Made by a program: the position numbers and the translations under genes
Assembly: GCF_000967865.1 (NCBI RefSeq)
Contig: NZ_JXRU01000028.1
Span: 1 to 64,000 of the forward strand
Length of the DNA: 64,000 nucleotides
Source of the DNA: Microbacterium sp. SA39
GTDB taxonomy: Bacteria > Actinomycetota > Actinomycetes > Actinomycetales > Microbacteriaceae
Direction: 5' to 3'
Part shown: one piece after another, positions 1-8,832 of the stretch
Layout: each line of letters begins with the position of its first letter
How positions within the stretch are numbered: the first letter of the stretch is position 1
The notes under the pieces: generated by a model
The model's database searches: none
What the model saw: only the letters and a program-made list of their open reading frames with translations
What the model was told of the DNA's origin: nothing

Positions 1-343
1 GGGCGGCGGGGAGGGCGGCGGGAGGCCACGGTTCTCCCCCGGCGACGCGAGGCAGACCACGTCGGATTGCGGATGCCGCGCCCACCGGTGCCGGGACGGT
101 CACGCCCTGCGCGCGCCCAGCGTCGGCGACAACGCCGTGGGCCACGGCATCCGCTCCCCGCACGGCATCCGCTTCCGCCGCGGCATCCGCCACGGCCTCC
201 GGAACACCCTTCGGTTCCACATCGGGAGCCGCGTCCTCGACCACACCCCCGGCATCCGCGGGCGGCCAGGCCTCGCCCCCGGGCACACGCGGGAGACCGC
301 GTCGCAGCTTGTTGGGTCCCTGAGCCTGCCGAAGGGCCGCCAT
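1..343 (-). CDS. Unrecognised Ala/Pro-rich protein, N-terminal part (runs off left edge)
   Basis: An open frame starts with ATG at 343, two bases after the etfA stop, and continues off the window after 114 codons. It is probably the third gene of an etfBA transcript. The visible part is rich in Ala, Pro, Gly, Val and Asp and looks disordered. It holds two copies of one motif, [15 protein letters not shown] at residues 14-28 and [15 protein letters not shown] at 94-108, separated by a low-complexity linker. I do not recognise the family from this part; an N-terminal extension of a membrane or redox protein is possible because the neighbours are electron-transfer genes. Repeated GCGGATGCC codon strings make the linker look like an expanded repeat. 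Confidence 0.6.
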   Translation of the reverse strand, partial: MAALRQAQGPNKLRRGLPRVPGGEAWPPADAGGVVEDAAPDVEPKGVPEAVADAAAEADAVRGADAVAHGVVADAGRAQGVTVPAPVGAASAIRRGLPRVAGGEPWPPAALPAA

Positions 344-345
344 GG

Positions 346-1317
346 CTACTTCTTCCGCGCCTCGAGGGCGGCGATCACCTGGGGCACGACCGTGAACAGG
401 TCGCCGACGATGCCGAAGTCCGCGACGTCGAAGATCGGCGCGTCGCCGTCCTTGTTGATCGCGACGATGTTCTTCGCCGTCTGCATGCCGGCGCGGTGCT
501 GGATCGCGCCGGATATGCCGAGAGCGACATACAGCTGTGGCGAAACCGATACACCGGTCTGCCCGACCTGATACGACTGCGGGATGTAGCCGGCATCCAC
601 CGCCGCCCGCGAGGCTCCGACGGCCGCCCCGAGGGCGTCGGCGAGCTCTTCGACAAGAACGAACTTCTCCTTCGAGGCCAGGCCACGGCCGCCCGAGACG
701 ACCTTGGTCGCCCCACGGAGATCGGGTCGGGACGACGCCACCTCGGCGGCCTCGACAGGACCGGCCGTCGCCGCGACCGCACCGGATGCCGTCACGGCGA
801 GCGCCTCGACCGACGGCTGCGCCACTGCCTCGGCCCGCGCGTCGACCGCACCCTGGCGGAGGGTCACCACGAGCGCACCGAAGGTGGCCGCCGCGTCGAC
901 GAGGTACGAACCGCCGTAGACGGAGTGATGCGCGATGATGCCCTCGTCGTCGCGGGAGACTCCCACCGCGTCGACCGCGAGGGCGCTCTTCGTGCGCACA
1001 GCGAAACGACCGGCGACGTCGCGGCCCGAGATCGAGTTCGAGATGAGCACGGCATCCGGCTGCACCTGGGCGAACGCCGTCTGCAGCGCGTCGACGATCG
1101 GCACCGAGAGCGCGCCGGCATCCCCGTCGGCTGTCAGCACGACGGAGGCGCCCGCCGCAGCCGCAGTATCGACCGCCGCCTGCGAGCCGCCGACCACCAG
1201 CGTGACGGGTGAACCGATCGTCGAGGCCGCGCCGATCAGCGCCGCCGTGCTGGTCGCGGCATCGCCCGACGGGGTGACATCGACGAGGACGAGAATGGGG
1301 TTCTCGGGATACGACAT
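346..1317 (-). CDS. etfA: Electron transfer flavoprotein alpha subunit
   Basis: This is the FAD-binding subunit of the EtfAB heterodimer, which carries electrons from acyl-CoA dehydrogenases to the respiratory chain. The protein is 323 residues, normal for the family. The N-terminal half is the ETF alpha/beta domain. The C-terminal half has the typical FAD-domain stretch KVVSGGRGL, then [20 protein letters not shown] and GISGAIQH. The start chosen is [10 protein letters not shown], because an upstream in-frame extension would run into etfB. It follows the etfB stop by one base, so the two are translationally coupled. It probably serves the acyl-CoA dehydrogenase encoded at 5628-6833. Confidence 0.95.
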   Translation of the reverse strand: MSYPENPILVLVDVTPSGDAATSTAALIGAASTIGSPVTLVVGGSQAAVDTAAAAGASVVLTADGDAGALSVPIVDALQTAFAQVQPDAVLISNSISGRDVAGRFAVRTKSALAVDAVGVSRDDEGIIAHHSVYGGSYLVDAAATFGALVVTLRQGAVDARAEAVAQPSVEALAVTASGAVAATAGPVEAAEVASSRPDLRGATKVVSGGRGLASKEKFVLVEELADALGAAVGASRAAVDAGYIPQSYQVGQTGVSVSPQLYVALGISGAIQHRAGMQTAKNIVAINKDGDAPIFDVADFGIVGDLFTVVPQVIAALEARKK

Positions 1318-1318
1318 C

Positions 1319-2095
1319 TCACACCAGCCTGTTCTGCACGAGGAATTCGACGAGCTTCTCGGCGGCATCACCCTCGTCGGTGATCTTCACGCCCGCAGCC
1401 CGCGCGGGCTTCTCCGACACCGCGGTCATGATCGTGCGCGGAGCCGTCGCCGGGTCAGCCGACACATCGAGGTCGGCGAGGGAGAGCACCTCGAGCGGCT
1501 TCTTCTTCGCCGCCATGATGCCCTTGAAGTTCGGGAACCGGGCATCCGGGAGTGCCTCGGTGATCGAGATCACGGCGGGGAGAGGCGCGGACACCTGCTG
1601 CCCGCCGGCATCCGCTGCTCGCGTGCCCGAGACGCCGTCGGCCGTGATCTCGACGCTGCTGAGCGCGGTCGCCTGTGCGAATCCGAGGTGCTCGGCGAGC
1701 ATCGCGGGGATCACGCCGCCGGAGCCGTCGGTCGACAGGTTTCCGGTGATCACCAGGTCGGGGGCACCGCGACGGATCGCGGCGGCGAGCACCTCGGCCG
1801 TGAGACCGAGATCCGCACCGGCCAGCTCCTCGTCCGCGATGTGCACGGCGGAGCCGGCCCCGATCGCGAGCGCCCGCCGAACGGATGCCGTCGACCCTGC
1901 CGGAGCCATGGAGAGGGCGACCACCTCGGTGCCCTCGTTCTTGTCGGCGAAGCTCAGCGCGACCTCGAGAGCACGCTCGGTGATCTCGTCGAGCACGACG
2001 TCTCCCGCCGCACGATCGGCGAGCCCCGTCTCGAGATTCAGCTTGCGATCGCCATAGGTGTCTGGCACCTCTTTGACCAGGACGAAGATCTTCAT
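1319..2095 (-). CDS. etfB: Electron transfer flavoprotein beta subunit
   Basis: This is the AMP-binding partner of EtfA. The protein is 258 residues and starts [15 protein letters not shown], a textbook EtfB N-terminus. It contains the [12 protein letters not shown] stretch and the signature-like [15 protein letters not shown] near residue 200. The AMP/FAD-contact segment [21 protein letters not shown] lies near residue 120. It is the first gene of the etfBA pair, and the 140 bp to the divergent marR-like gene should hold its promoter. No pathway genes are directly fused to the pair, so it is probably a general ETF for fatty-acid and branched-chain acyl-CoA oxidation. Confidence 0.95.
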   Translation of the reverse strand: MKIFVLVKEVPDTYGDRKLNLETGLADRAAGDVVLDEITERALEVALSFADKNEGTEVVALSMAPAGSTASVRRALAIGAGSAVHIADEELAGADLGLTAEVLAAAIRRGAPDLVITGNLSTDGSGGVIPAMLAEHLGFAQATALSSVEITADGVSGTRAADAGGQQVSAPLPAVISITEALPDARFPNFKGIMAAKKKPLEVLSLADLDVSADPATAPRTIMTAVSEKPARAAGVKITDEGDAAEKLVEFLVQNRLV

Positions 2096-2235
2096 CGATT
2101 GCTCCTCACGACTGCTGCAATTCTAGACCGCGATACTGAGTCCCAGTTGTTCTGCGACTCCGACTCAGCGACTCCCGCGGCGTCTGCATCGCGCGCCGCG
2201 ACGACGCCCCGGCATCCCGCCGGTACCGTAGGGAC

Positions 2236-2772
2236 GTGGCTCAACCCCGACCGCTCCCCGTTGATCCGCTCGCCGAGGCGAAGCGGCAGTGGCTCGCGCA
2301 CGGATGGACGGATGCCGCCGACGGCATGACCGTCGTCACCTCGGTCATGCGGGCACAGCAGCTGCTGCTCGCGCGGGTCGACGCCACCCTCAAGCCCTTC
2401 GCCCTGACCTTCGCCCGCTACGAGATGCTGCGGCTTCTGGCATTCAGCCGGACCGGCCGTCTGCCCCTGTCGAGCGTGGTCGCGCGACTGCAGGTGCATG
2501 CGACGACCGTGACGAGCACCGCCGAACGTCTCGTGCGCGACGGCCTGATCCTGCGCGAGCCGCACCCCTACGACGGACGTGCCGCGCTCCTCGCCCTGAC
2601 GGATGCCGGGCGCGACCTCGTCGAGAGGGCGACCGAAGCCTTGAACGCCGATGTCTTCGCGCAGCCGGGACTCAGCCGCGGCGACGCCGCCGAACTCGTC
2701 GCGATCGTGGCGCGCATGCGCAAGGATGCCGGCGACTTCACGGACCCTCGTCCGCAACCTGAAGCGCTCTGA
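2236..2772 (+). CDS. MarR-family transcriptional regulator
   Basis: A 178-residue winged-helix regulator with a GTG start. The helix-turn-helix lies about residues 70-120: RLLAFSRTGRLPLSSVVARLQ, then ATTVTSTAERLVRDGLI and the wing EPHPYDGRAALLALTDAG, the usual MarR wing with D-x-R-A. An N-terminal extension of about 30 residues precedes the domain. The gene is divergent from etfB (140 bp between starts) and is followed after one base by a SRPBCC gene. It may therefore control etfBA or its own downstream genes. I see no obvious palindrome in the divergent region. Confidence 0.85.
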   Translation: MAQPRPLPVDPLAEAKRQWLAHGWTDAADGMTVVTSVMRAQQLLLARVDATLKPFALTFARYEMLRLLAFSRTGRLPLSSVVARLQVHATTVTSTAERLVRDGLILREPHPYDGRAALLALTDAGRDLVERATEALNADVFAQPGLSRGDAAELVAIVARMRKDAGDFTDPRPQPEAL

Positions 2773-2773
2773 C

Positions 2774-3244
2774 ATGGCGAGGTTCGTGATCGAGACGATC
2801 GCCGCCGCTCCCCCGACCGTGGTGTTCGACGTCTCGCTCGATCCGACGCTCCACCTGCGGTCGATGGCACGATACGGCGAGACGATGGTCGAGGCGCCGG
2901 CGGGCGGCGTGTTCACGGAAGGCTCGACCGTGACGTGGAGGGCGCGCCACTTCGGCATCCGCTTCCGCCTGAGGTCCGTCGTGTTCGACATCGACCCGCC
3001 CCACGGCTTCTCGGATCGGCAGCTGGCCGGTCCGTTCGCCGCCTTCCTGCACGAGCACCGGTTCGAGGAGCATGCGGTCGCCACTCTCATGCACGACACC
3101 GTGACGTTCCGGTCTCCGTTCGGGCCGCTCGGGCGGTTCGTCGACGCGGTGTTCCTGCGGGCGTACATGCGTCGGCTCATCGCAGACCGCAACCGGATCG
3201 TCGCCGCCGAAGCGGAAGCCCGCGGGCGTACCCTGTCGGCATGA
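2774..3244 (+). CDS. SRPBCC-superfamily (polyketide cyclase/START-like) protein
   Basis: A 156-residue protein starting MARFVIETIAAAPPTVVFDVSLD, the classic first strand and helix of SRPBCC ligand-binding folds. Later segments WRARHFGIRFRLRSVV, FSDRQLAGPFAAFLHEHRFE and DTVTFRSPFGPLGRFVDAVF match the SRPBCC cyclase/dehydrase pattern with a C-terminal helix. Its start follows the marR-like stop by one base and its end overlaps the next gene by four bases (ATGA), so the three genes form one transcript. The ligand is unknown. Confidence 0.8.
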   Translation: MARFVIETIAAAPPTVVFDVSLDPTLHLRSMARYGETMVEAPAGGVFTEGSTVTWRARHFGIRFRLRSVVFDIDPPHGFSDRQLAGPFAAFLHEHRFEEHAVATLMHDTVTFRSPFGPLGRFVDAVFLRAYMRRLIADRNRIVAAEAEARGRTLSA

Positions 3245-3684
3245 GCGAACTGAGACTGCACACCGTTCTCGCCGGCCGCGGCCCCGCCGGGGCGATCCAG
3301 CTCACCGACGAGCAGGTCGCCTCCTTCGGCGCGGGCAAGTCGTTCCCCGTGCTGGTCACGATCGACGGGCGCACTGCGCGCCTCCGGGTGGCACGGATGG
3401 GCGGCCAGAACCTGATCGGCTTCAGCAAGGCCGTCCGCACCGAGATGGGTCTCGACCTCGACCAGGAGGTCGATGCGGTCATCCGGGTGGATGCCGCCGA
3501 GCGCACGGTCGACGTGCCAGACGAGCTCGCCGCCGCACTGGATGCCGATCCGGCCGTGCGCGCGGCCTTCGACGCTCTCAGCTACTCCACTCGCAAGGAG
3601 CATGCCCGGACCGTCGCCGAGGCGAAGCAGGACGCGACCCGCGAACGTCGGATCGCGAAGATCGTCGACGGGCTTCGCGGGTAA
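3241..3684 (+). CDS. YdeI/DUF1905-type small protein
   Basis: A 147-residue protein. The N-terminal two thirds match the DUF1905 barrel (LHTVLAGRGPAGAIQLTDEQVASFG, then FPVLVTIDGRTARLRVARMGGQNLIGFSKAVR). The C-terminal third carries the YdeI-type tail, with FDALSYSTRKEHARTVAEAK followed by ATRERRIAKIVDGLR. Family members are described as bacteriocin-protection or OmpD-associated proteins, but the biochemical role is not established. It is coupled to the SRPBCC gene by an ATGA overlap and is the last gene of the marR group. An inverted repeat of family C follows 5 bases after its stop. Confidence 0.8.
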   Translation: MSELRLHTVLAGRGPAGAIQLTDEQVASFGAGKSFPVLVTIDGRTARLRVARMGGQNLIGFSKAVRTEMGLDLDQEVDAVIRVDAAERTVDVPDELAAALDADPAVRAAFDALSYSTRKEHARTVAEAKQDATRERRIAKIVDGLRG

Positions 3685-3688
3685 CCGT

Positions 3689-3771
3689 CCACAATTCAGC
3701 AAGATCATCGCGTTGCCGGCGTATCGGGGTCTCCTGACGCCCCCCGGCGAAATTCTTGCTGAATTGTGAAC
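3689..3771. repeat. Intergenic palindrome, family C copy 1
   Basis: Perfect 15-base inverted arms CACAATTCAGCAAGA (3690-3704) and TCTTGCTGAATTGTG (3754-3768) enclose about 50 bases of GC-rich DNA. It lies between convergent genes (DUF1905 + and enoyl-CoA hydratase -), so it may act as a bidirectional terminator. Related copies lie at 19515-19607 and 52413-52495. Confidence 0.8.
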
Positions 3772-3793
3772 CATGTTCGGCCCGGACCGCCGA

Positions 3794-4570
3794 CTAGCGA
3801 TTCTCGAATCGCGGGGCGCGCTTCTCCCGGAAGGCCGACATGCCCTCGGTCTGGTCGGCCGTGTCGAACAGCGCCGCGAACGCCTGCTTCTCGTGCGCGA
3901 GGCCGTCGGTGAGAGACGTCTCCATCGCAGCATCCAGGGCGGCTTTGGCGGCATAGACCGACGGCAGCGACTTCGCGGCGATCGTCTCGGCCAGCTTCTC
4001 GGTCTCGGCCAGGAGATCGGATGCCGGCACGACGCGCGACACGAGACCCGAGCGCTCGGCCTCCTCAGCGCCCATAAAGCGGCCGGACAGCACGAGCTCC
4101 GCTGCCTTGTAGTAGCCGACCGCACGGATCAGGCGCTGCGTGCCACCCATGCCGGGGATGACCCCGAGGTTGATCTCGGGCTGGCCGAACTTCGCCGTGT
4201 CGGCGGCGAGGATGATGTCGCACATCATCGCCAACTCGCATCCGCCGCCGAGGGCGAAGCCGGAGACCGCCGCGATGACCGGGGTGCGCACCGCCGCGAA
4301 CTCGTGCCAGACACCGAAGTGATCGGTCTCGAGCATCTCCGCCGCCGACATGCCCTCCATCTCCTTGATGTCGGCCCCGGCGGCGAACGCCTTCTCCGAG
4401 CCGGTCACGACGATCGCCCCGACTCCCTCGTCCTGGTCGAAGGCGACGGCGGCAGCGGTGACCTCTTCGGCGAGACGGCTGTTGAGCGCGTTGAGCGCCT
4501 CCGGGCGGTTCAGGGTGATCCATCCGACCCGACCGCGCTGCTCCACCAGGATCGTCTCGTACTCGGTCAT
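3794..4570 (-). CDS. Enoyl-CoA hydratase
   Basis: A 258-residue crotonase-fold enzyme that hydrates trans-2-enoyl-CoA, here probably methacrylyl-CoA in valine breakdown. The oxyanion-hole motif [11 protein letters not shown] is at about residues 61-71. Both catalytic glutamates are present (E112 in [11 protein letters not shown] and E132 in FGQPEINLG), followed by [10 protein letters not shown]. The start is ATG 4570 ([20 protein letters not shown]); a longer in-frame extension upstream is only the translated family A repeat array. It is the last gene of the mmsA-acad-mmsB-ech operon. The end [12 protein letters not shown]-like tail ([14 protein letters not shown]) is typical of the family. 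Confidence 0.92.
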   Translation of the reverse strand: MTEYETILVEQRGRVGWITLNRPEALNALNSRLAEEVTAAAVAFDQDEGVGAIVVTGSEKAFAAGADIKEMEGMSAAEMLETDHFGVWHEFAAVRTPVIAAVSGFALGGGCELAMMCDIILAADTAKFGQPEINLGVIPGMGGTQRLIRAVGYYKAAELVLSGRFMGAEEAERSGLVSRVVPASDLLAETEKLAETIAAKSLPSVYAAKAALDAAMETSLTDGLAHEKQAFAALFDTADQTEGMSAFREKRAPRFENR

Positions 4571-4617
4571 GTCGCCCTCTCCGTCGTGGTGCTTCTCAGT
4601 ATGTCGCGGCGTGGAGG

Positions 4618-4731
4618 CGTTTCGTCTCGGTCGCTGCGCTCCCTCGCTCAACGACCGGGGTGTCGGTCGCTGCGCTCCCTCGCTCAACGACCGGGGTGTC
4701 GGTCGCTGCGCTCCCTCGCTCAACGACGGGA
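4618..4731. repeat. Family A repeat array with three tandem 36-bp units
   Basis: A CGTTTCGTCTC arm at 4618 is followed by three head-to-tail copies of a unit beginning GGTCGCTGCGCTCCCTCGCT at 4629, 4665 and 4701. The period is 36 bp and the third copy is cut short. It separates mmsB from the enoyl-CoA hydratase gene, and the mmsB stop codon lies inside the third copy. This is an expanded version of the family A element. Confidence 0.9.
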
Positions 4732-5631
4732 GTCGGAGTCGCGGATGTCGGTGATGATGCCGGAGAAGTCGCGATGCGCGCCTTCGCCCGCAGCGAACGA
4801 CGCGTAGATCTGCTGCGCCAGCCGGCCCATCTGCGCGTCGGTCGACGTCTGCTCGATCGCCTGCAGCGCGAGACCGAGGTCCTTCGCCATGAGCGCTCCC
4901 GCGAAACCGGGCTGGTAGTCGCGGTTGGCCGGGCTCGTCGGCACGGGACCGGGAACCGGGCAGTTCGTCGTGATCGACCAGCACTGCCCGGAGGCCCGCG
5001 ACACCACGTCGAACAGCGTCTGATGCTCGAGTCCCAGCCGCTCCCCCAGCACGAACGCCTCGGCCACGGCGATCTGCGACACCGCGAGGACCATGTTGTT
5101 GCAGACCTTCGCCGCCTGGCCGAGGCCCGGGCCACCGCAGTGCACGATCCGCTTGCCCATGACCTCGAGCAGCGGCAGCGCGGAGGTGAAATCCTCATCG
5201 GACCCGCCGACCATGAAGGCCAGCGTGCCGTTCTCGGCTCCGACGACGCCGCCCGATACCGGGGCGTCGACGTTGCGGTGCCCCGCGGCGAGCGCGAGCG
5301 CGTGGGCGGCTCGCGCCTCGTCGACGGCGATCGTGGACGACTCGATGAACAGGGTGCCCGGGCGGGCGGCGGCGAGCAACTCGGTGCGGTACGCGTCGAT
5401 CACGTGCTTCCCGGCGGGGAACATCGTGATGACGACATCCGCGTCGGCGACGGCATCCGCCCCGCTCTCGGCGACGGCGATGCCGGCGGCGCGCGCCGCC
5501 TCGATCGCTGCAGGCACCAGATCGAAGCCGTGCACCTCGTGCCCGGCGGCGGCGAGGTTCTTCGCCATCGGCAGGCCCATGTGACCCAGGCCGAGGAAGG
5601 CGACGACCGCGGAGGAAGTTGACGTGCTCAT
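4720..5631 (-). CDS. mmsB: 3-hydroxyisobutyrate dehydrogenase
   Basis: A 303-residue NAD-dependent beta-hydroxyacid dehydrogenase converting 3-hydroxyisobutyrate to methylmalonate semialdehyde in valine catabolism. The Rossmann motif [16 protein letters not shown] covers about residues 11-26, the substrate loop [11 protein letters not shown] about 122-132, and the catalytic lysine is K175 in [10 protein letters not shown]. The start [10 protein letters not shown] overlaps the preceding acyl-CoA dehydrogenase stop by four bases (ATGA). The final residues SDSRR and the TGA stop fall inside the family A repeat, so the repeat sets the C-terminus. Confidence 0.93.
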   Translation of the reverse strand: MSTSTSSAVVAFLGLGHMGLPMAKNLAAAGHEVHGFDLVPAAIEAARAAGIAVAESGADAVADADVVITMFPAGKHVIDAYRTELLAAARPGTLFIESSTIAVDEARAAHALALAAGHRNVDAPVSGGVVGAENGTLAFMVGGSDEDFTSALPLLEVMGKRIVHCGGPGLGQAAKVCNNMVLAVSQIAVAEAFVLGERLGLEHQTLFDVVSRASGQCWSITTNCPVPGPVPTSPANRDYQPGFAGALMAKDLGLALQAIEQTSTDAQMGRLAQQIYASFAAGEGAHRDFSGIITDIRDSDSRR

Positions 5632-6833
5632 GATGCGCTCCGTGCCTGGTCTCCGCCGCTGCGCTGGAGGGTCGCCGACCCCGCGGGCCTCAGCATCTCC
5701 CGCCCGACGATCAGGCGCATGATCTCGTTCGTCCCTTCCAGGATCTGGTGCACGCGCAGGTCGCGGACGACCCGCTCGATCCCGTAGTCCTGCAGGTAGC
5801 CGTAGCCGCCGTGCAGCTGCAGCGCGCGGTTCGCGACGTCGAAGCCGGCATCCGTCGCGAAGCGCTTGGCCATCGCGCAGCGCATGGTCGCGTCGGGGGC
5901 CCGCTCGTCGACCGCCTGCGCACCGTCGCGCACCATCAGGCGAGCGGCCTGCAGATCGGTGCGCATGTCGGCGATCGCGAACATGATCGACTGCTTCTCG
6001 GCCAGCGGCTCGCCGAAGGCCACCCGCTCGTGCACGTACTGCACCGCGCGGTCGAGCGCCCACTGCGCCCCGCCGAGCGAGCAGGCGGCGATGTTCAACC
6101 GACCGCCATTCAGGGCCGACATCGCGATTCCGAAGCCCTTGCCATCGTCACCCAGACGAGCGGATGCCGGAACGCGCAGTCCATCGAAGATGACCTGACG
6201 CGTGGGCTGGGCGTGCCAGCCCATCTTCTTCTCCGGCGCTCCGAAGCTCAGTCCCTCGGCGTCGCCGGGCACGAGGAAGGCGCTGATGCCGCGGGCCCCC
6301 GGCTCTCCCGTGCGCGCCATCACGACGTAGACAGCGGCCTCTCCGGCACCGGAGATGAACTGCTTCACGCCCGTGAGCACGTACTCGTCGCCGTCGCGCG
6401 CAGCACTCGCGGCGATGTTCGCGGCATCCGATCCTGCACCCGGCTCGGTGAGGCAGTAGCCGCCGAACTCCTGCATGGCGGTCAGCTGCGGCAGCCATCT
6501 TCCCCGCTGCGTGTCGTCGCCGTAGGTGTCGATCATCCAGACGACCATGTTGTGGATCGAGATGTACGCGGCGACCGCCGGGTCGCCCTTGGCGAGTTCC
6601 TCGAAGATCGCGACAGTGTCGGCGCGGCTCAGCCCCGAGCCGCCGAACTCCTCGCTCACGTAGATGCCGCCGAGGCCGAGCTCGCCCGCCTTGTTCAGCG
6701 ATTCGCGCGGGAAGATGTGCTTCTCGTCGCGCTCGGCGGCGAAGGGCGCGAGCTCGGTGTCGGAGAACTCGCGGACCGCGTCGAGGATGGCCTCGCGCTC
6801 TTCGGCGGTGGTGGTGACGGTGGTCATTGTCAT
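5628..6833 (-). CDS. Acyl-CoA dehydrogenase (isobutyryl-CoA dehydrogenase-like)
   Basis: A 401-residue FAD-dependent acyl-CoA dehydrogenase. Visible landmarks are the FAD/substrate segments YCLTEPGAGSDA and TGVKQFISGAGEA, the C-terminal arginine region, and HGGYGYLQDYGIERVVRD followed by LEGTNEIMR, whose Glu is the family's catalytic base. The start at 6833 (MTMTTVTT) is preceded by AGAGGAA; a second ATG two codons on is an alternative. The position between mmsA and mmsB suggests isobutyryl-CoA as substrate, passing electrons to EtfAB encoded nearby. The substrate assignment is inferred from context. Confidence 0.92.
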   Translation of the reverse strand: MTMTTVTTTAEEREAILDAVREFSDTELAPFAAERDEKHIFPRESLNKAGELGLGGIYVSEEFGGSGLSRADTVAIFEELAKGDPAVAAYISIHNMVVWMIDTYGDDTQRGRWLPQLTAMQEFGGYCLTEPGAGSDAANIAASAARDGDEYVLTGVKQFISGAGEAAVYVVMARTGEPGARGISAFLVPGDAEGLSFGAPEKKMGWHAQPTRQVIFDGLRVPASARLGDDGKGFGIAMSALNGGRLNIAACSLGGAQWALDRAVQYVHERVAFGEPLAEKQSIMFAIADMRTDLQAARLMVRDGAQAVDERAPDATMRCAMAKRFATDAGFDVANRALQLHGGYGYLQDYGIERVVRDLRVHQILEGTNEIMRLIVGREMLRPAGSATLQRSGGDQARSAS

Positions 6834-6847
6834 CGTGGTTCCTCTGG

Positions 6848-6913
6848 TGCGTTTCGTCTCGCGGAGACCGGTGCTGAGCGAGCGAAGGAAGTCGAAGTGT
6901 CGCTCAACGACCG
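6848..6913. repeat. Family A palindromic repeat
   Basis: The sequence opens with GCGTTTCGTCTCGCGGAGAC and ends with GTCGCTCAACGACCGG. It lies between mmsA and the acyl-CoA dehydrogenase gene and does not overlap either. It could act as a processing or attenuation hairpin within the valine operon. Confidence 0.75.
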
Positions 6914-6925
6914 GAGAAGGGTGGA

Positions 6926-8425
6926 TCAGTGCATGGTGGGGATGACGAAGCTGGCGCCGTCCTTGATCCCCGACGGCCAACGGCTCGTCACCGTCTTGGT
7001 CTTCGTGTAGAAGCGGAACGCGTCGGTGCCGTGCTGGTTCAGGTCGCCGAAGCCGCTGCGCTTCCAGCCGCCGAACGTGTAGTACGCGATCGGCACCGGG
7101 ATCGGCACGTTCACGCCGACCATCCCGACCTCGACGCGGGCGGCGAAGTCGCGCGCGGCATCCCCGTCACGGGTGAAGATCGCGACGCCGTTGCCGTACT
7201 CGTGCTCGGATGCCATCCGCAGGGCTTCCTCGTAGTCAGCCGCGCGGGCGATGACGAGCACCGGGCCGAAGATCTCTTCCCGGTAGATCGCCATGTCGGT
7301 CGTGACGTGATCGAAGAGGGTCGGCCCGAGGTAGAAGCCCTCCTCGAACCCTTCCACGGAGAAGCCGCGGCCGTCGGCGAGGAGCGTGGCTCCCTCGTCG
7401 ACTCCCTGCTGGATGTAGCCCTCCACGCGCTCGACGGCGGCACGCGTGACGAGCGGTCCGTAGTCGACGTCCGCCGAGAGCGACGGCCCGATCCGCAGTC
7501 GCGCGATGCGCTCGAGGAGCTTCGCGGCCAGGGCGTCGGCGGTCTCCTGGCCGACCGGAACGGCGACCGAGATCGCCATGCAGCGCTCCCCCGCCGAACC
7601 GTAGCCCGCGCCGATCAGGGCGTCGACGGCCTGGTCGAGGTCGGCATCCGGCATCACGATCATGTGGTTCTTGGCACCGCCGAAGCACTGCGCGCGCTTG
7701 CCGTGGGCGGCAGCCGTCGCGTAGATGTACTCCGCGATCGGGGTTGATCCCACGAAGCCGACGGCGCGGATGCGGTCGTCGGTCAATAGCGTGTCAACCG
7801 CCTCCTTGTCGCCGTGCACGACGTTCAGCACGCCGGCGGGGAGCCCCGCCTCGAGGAACAGCTCGGCGATGCGCACCGGCACCGAGGGGTCGCGCTCACT
7901 GGGCTTGAGCACCACGGCGTTGCCGGCGGCGAGCGCGGGGCCCGCCTTCCAGAGCGGGATCATGGCGGGGAAGTTGAACGGCGTGATCGCGGCGACGACC
8001 CCGAGCGGCTGGCGCATCGAGTACACGTCGATGCCGGTGCCGGCACCCGTGGAGTACTCGCCCTTGAGCAGATGCGGGGCACCGGCCGCGAACTCGATGA
8101 CTTCGAGGCCGCGCTGGATGTCGCCCTTCGCATCGTCGACGGTCTTGCCGTGCTCGCTGGCGAGGAGCTCGGCGAGCGACTGCATCTCCCGCTGCGCGAG
8201 GTCGAGGAAGCGCAGCAGCACGCGGGCCCGCTTCTGCGGGTTCGTGGCGCCCCAGGCCACCTGTGCAGCCTCGGCATTCGCGATCACGGTGCGCACCTCC
8301 TCGGCGGATGCGAGCGGCACCCGGGCCTGCACGGCGCCGGAACTCGGATCGAACACGTCGGCGAAGCGGCCCGAGTCGGGAGTGAGAAGCGATCCGCCCA
8401 CGAAGTGCGGGATAGTGCGAGTCAT
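6926..8425 (-). CDS. mmsA: Methylmalonate-semialdehyde dehydrogenase (CoA-acylating)
   Basis: A 499-residue aldehyde dehydrogenase that converts methylmalonate semialdehyde plus CoA to propionyl-CoA. The NAD site ITPFNFPAMIPLWK has N151, and K174 is in VVLKPSE. The catalytic cysteine is C282 in GSAGERCMAISVAVPVG, the CMAIS form typical of MmsA rather than other ALDHs. EEIFGPVL and the C-terminal GGWKRSGFGDLNQHG are intact. It is first in the operon and lies 60 bp downstream of an operator-like palindrome. Its product propionyl-CoA could feed the methylcitrate genes at 29-33 kb. Confidence 0.95.
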   Translation of the reverse strand: MTRTIPHFVGGSLLTPDSGRFADVFDPSSGAVQARVPLASAEEVRTVIANAEAAQVAWGATNPQKRARVLLRFLDLAQREMQSLAELLASEHGKTVDDAKGDIQRGLEVIEFAAGAPHLLKGEYSTGAGTGIDVYSMRQPLGVVAAITPFNFPAMIPLWKAGPALAAGNAVVLKPSERDPSVPVRIAELFLEAGLPAGVLNVVHGDKEAVDTLLTDDRIRAVGFVGSTPIAEYIYATAAAHGKRAQCFGGAKNHMIVMPDADLDQAVDALIGAGYGSAGERCMAISVAVPVGQETADALAAKLLERIARLRIGPSLSADVDYGPLVTRAAVERVEGYIQQGVDEGATLLADGRGFSVEGFEEGFYLGPTLFDHVTTDMAIYREEIFGPVLVIARAADYEEALRMASEHEYGNGVAIFTRDGDAARDFAARVEVGMVGVNVPIPVPIAYYTFGGWKRSGFGDLNQHGTDAFRFYTKTKTVTSRWPSGIKDGASFVIPTMH

Positions 8426-8485
8426 TGTGTGACGTCCCTCCGTGCCGTCGTTGGCACATTGAGAGTTTACTCCGGCATCCGAAGA

Positions 8486-8507
8486 TTTACTAGGACGTCC
8501 TTGTAAA
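8486..8507. promoter_or_regulatory. Operator-like palindrome upstream of mmsA
   Basis: TTACTAGGACGTCCTTGTAA with one further T and A on its ends forms a 22-base palindrome broken only by one T/T pair. It lies about 60 bp upstream of the mmsA start, where a TetR- or MarR-type repressor of the valine operon would bind. No regulator gene is adjacent. Confidence 0.7.
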
Positions 8508-8648
8508 GAAGGTTCTCACCGCGTTCACCGGCCGGACACCTGCGTCGATTACAACTGCAGATGCGCGGGCACAGGGACTCAGACCGGATCGGGTAGTCAC
8601 GACATCGCGCACGGTGAGCACTCTCGCTCCCGGCGCGGCGCCCACGCC

Positions 8649-8681
8649 GCGAGACCCCCGCCGAATCGGGTCGGCGGGGGT
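8649..8681. terminator. Possible hairpin terminator
   Basis: The arms GACCCCCGCCGA and TCGGCGGGGGTC enclose a short loop (ATCGGG) and are followed on the plus strand by CTCTCTTTT, which gives a weak T-tract. No plus-strand gene ends just before it, so the transcript it would stop is not evident. Confidence 0.4.
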
Positions 8682-8713
8682 CCTCTCTTTTCGCGGGGCG
8701 GCAACGCCCCAGC

Positions 8714-8774
8714 TTTCGAATCGCGCAAATGGTCGATGTTCGGCGCCATCTTCGGCCACTTGCGCGATTCGAAA
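8714..8774. repeat. Intergenic palindrome, family B copy 1
   Basis: Perfect 15-base inverted arms TTTCGAATCGCGCAA (8714-8728) and TTGCGCGATTCGAAA (8760-8774). The spacer also has partial symmetry (ATGGTCG / CGGCCA). It lies 58 bp upstream of the DUF559-like gene, with a sister copy just after that gene. Confidence 0.85.
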
Positions 8775-8832
8775 ACCGGATGGCTGTGGAGAACTCGATC
8801 CGTCGTCCCGCGCGGCGTGGCACCGTGTCTGG

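Larger units (their letters stand above)
8508..8832. other. Intergenic stretch between mmsA and the DUF559-like gene
   Basis: About 325 bases without a convincing gene. It holds the first family B palindrome at 8714-8774 and a GC-rich inverted segment at about 8646-8682 (ACCCCCGCCGA/TCGGCGGGGGT), which could form a hairpin. Open frames crossing it have no start-site support. Confidence 0.5.

Noticed and set aside
67-2329. Long plus-strand open frames across the etfBA region
   Set aside because: They are antisense to clearly conserved etfA and etfB and have the Arg/His/Asp-rich composition of high-GC shadow frames.
2092-4125. A 677-codon minus-strand open frame
   Set aside because: It opposes the marR, SRPBCC and YdeI-type genes, all recognisable on the plus strand, and it has no family features.
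4629-4731. CRISPR array
   Set aside because: Three repeats with a 36-bp period but no spacers between them, and no cas genes.
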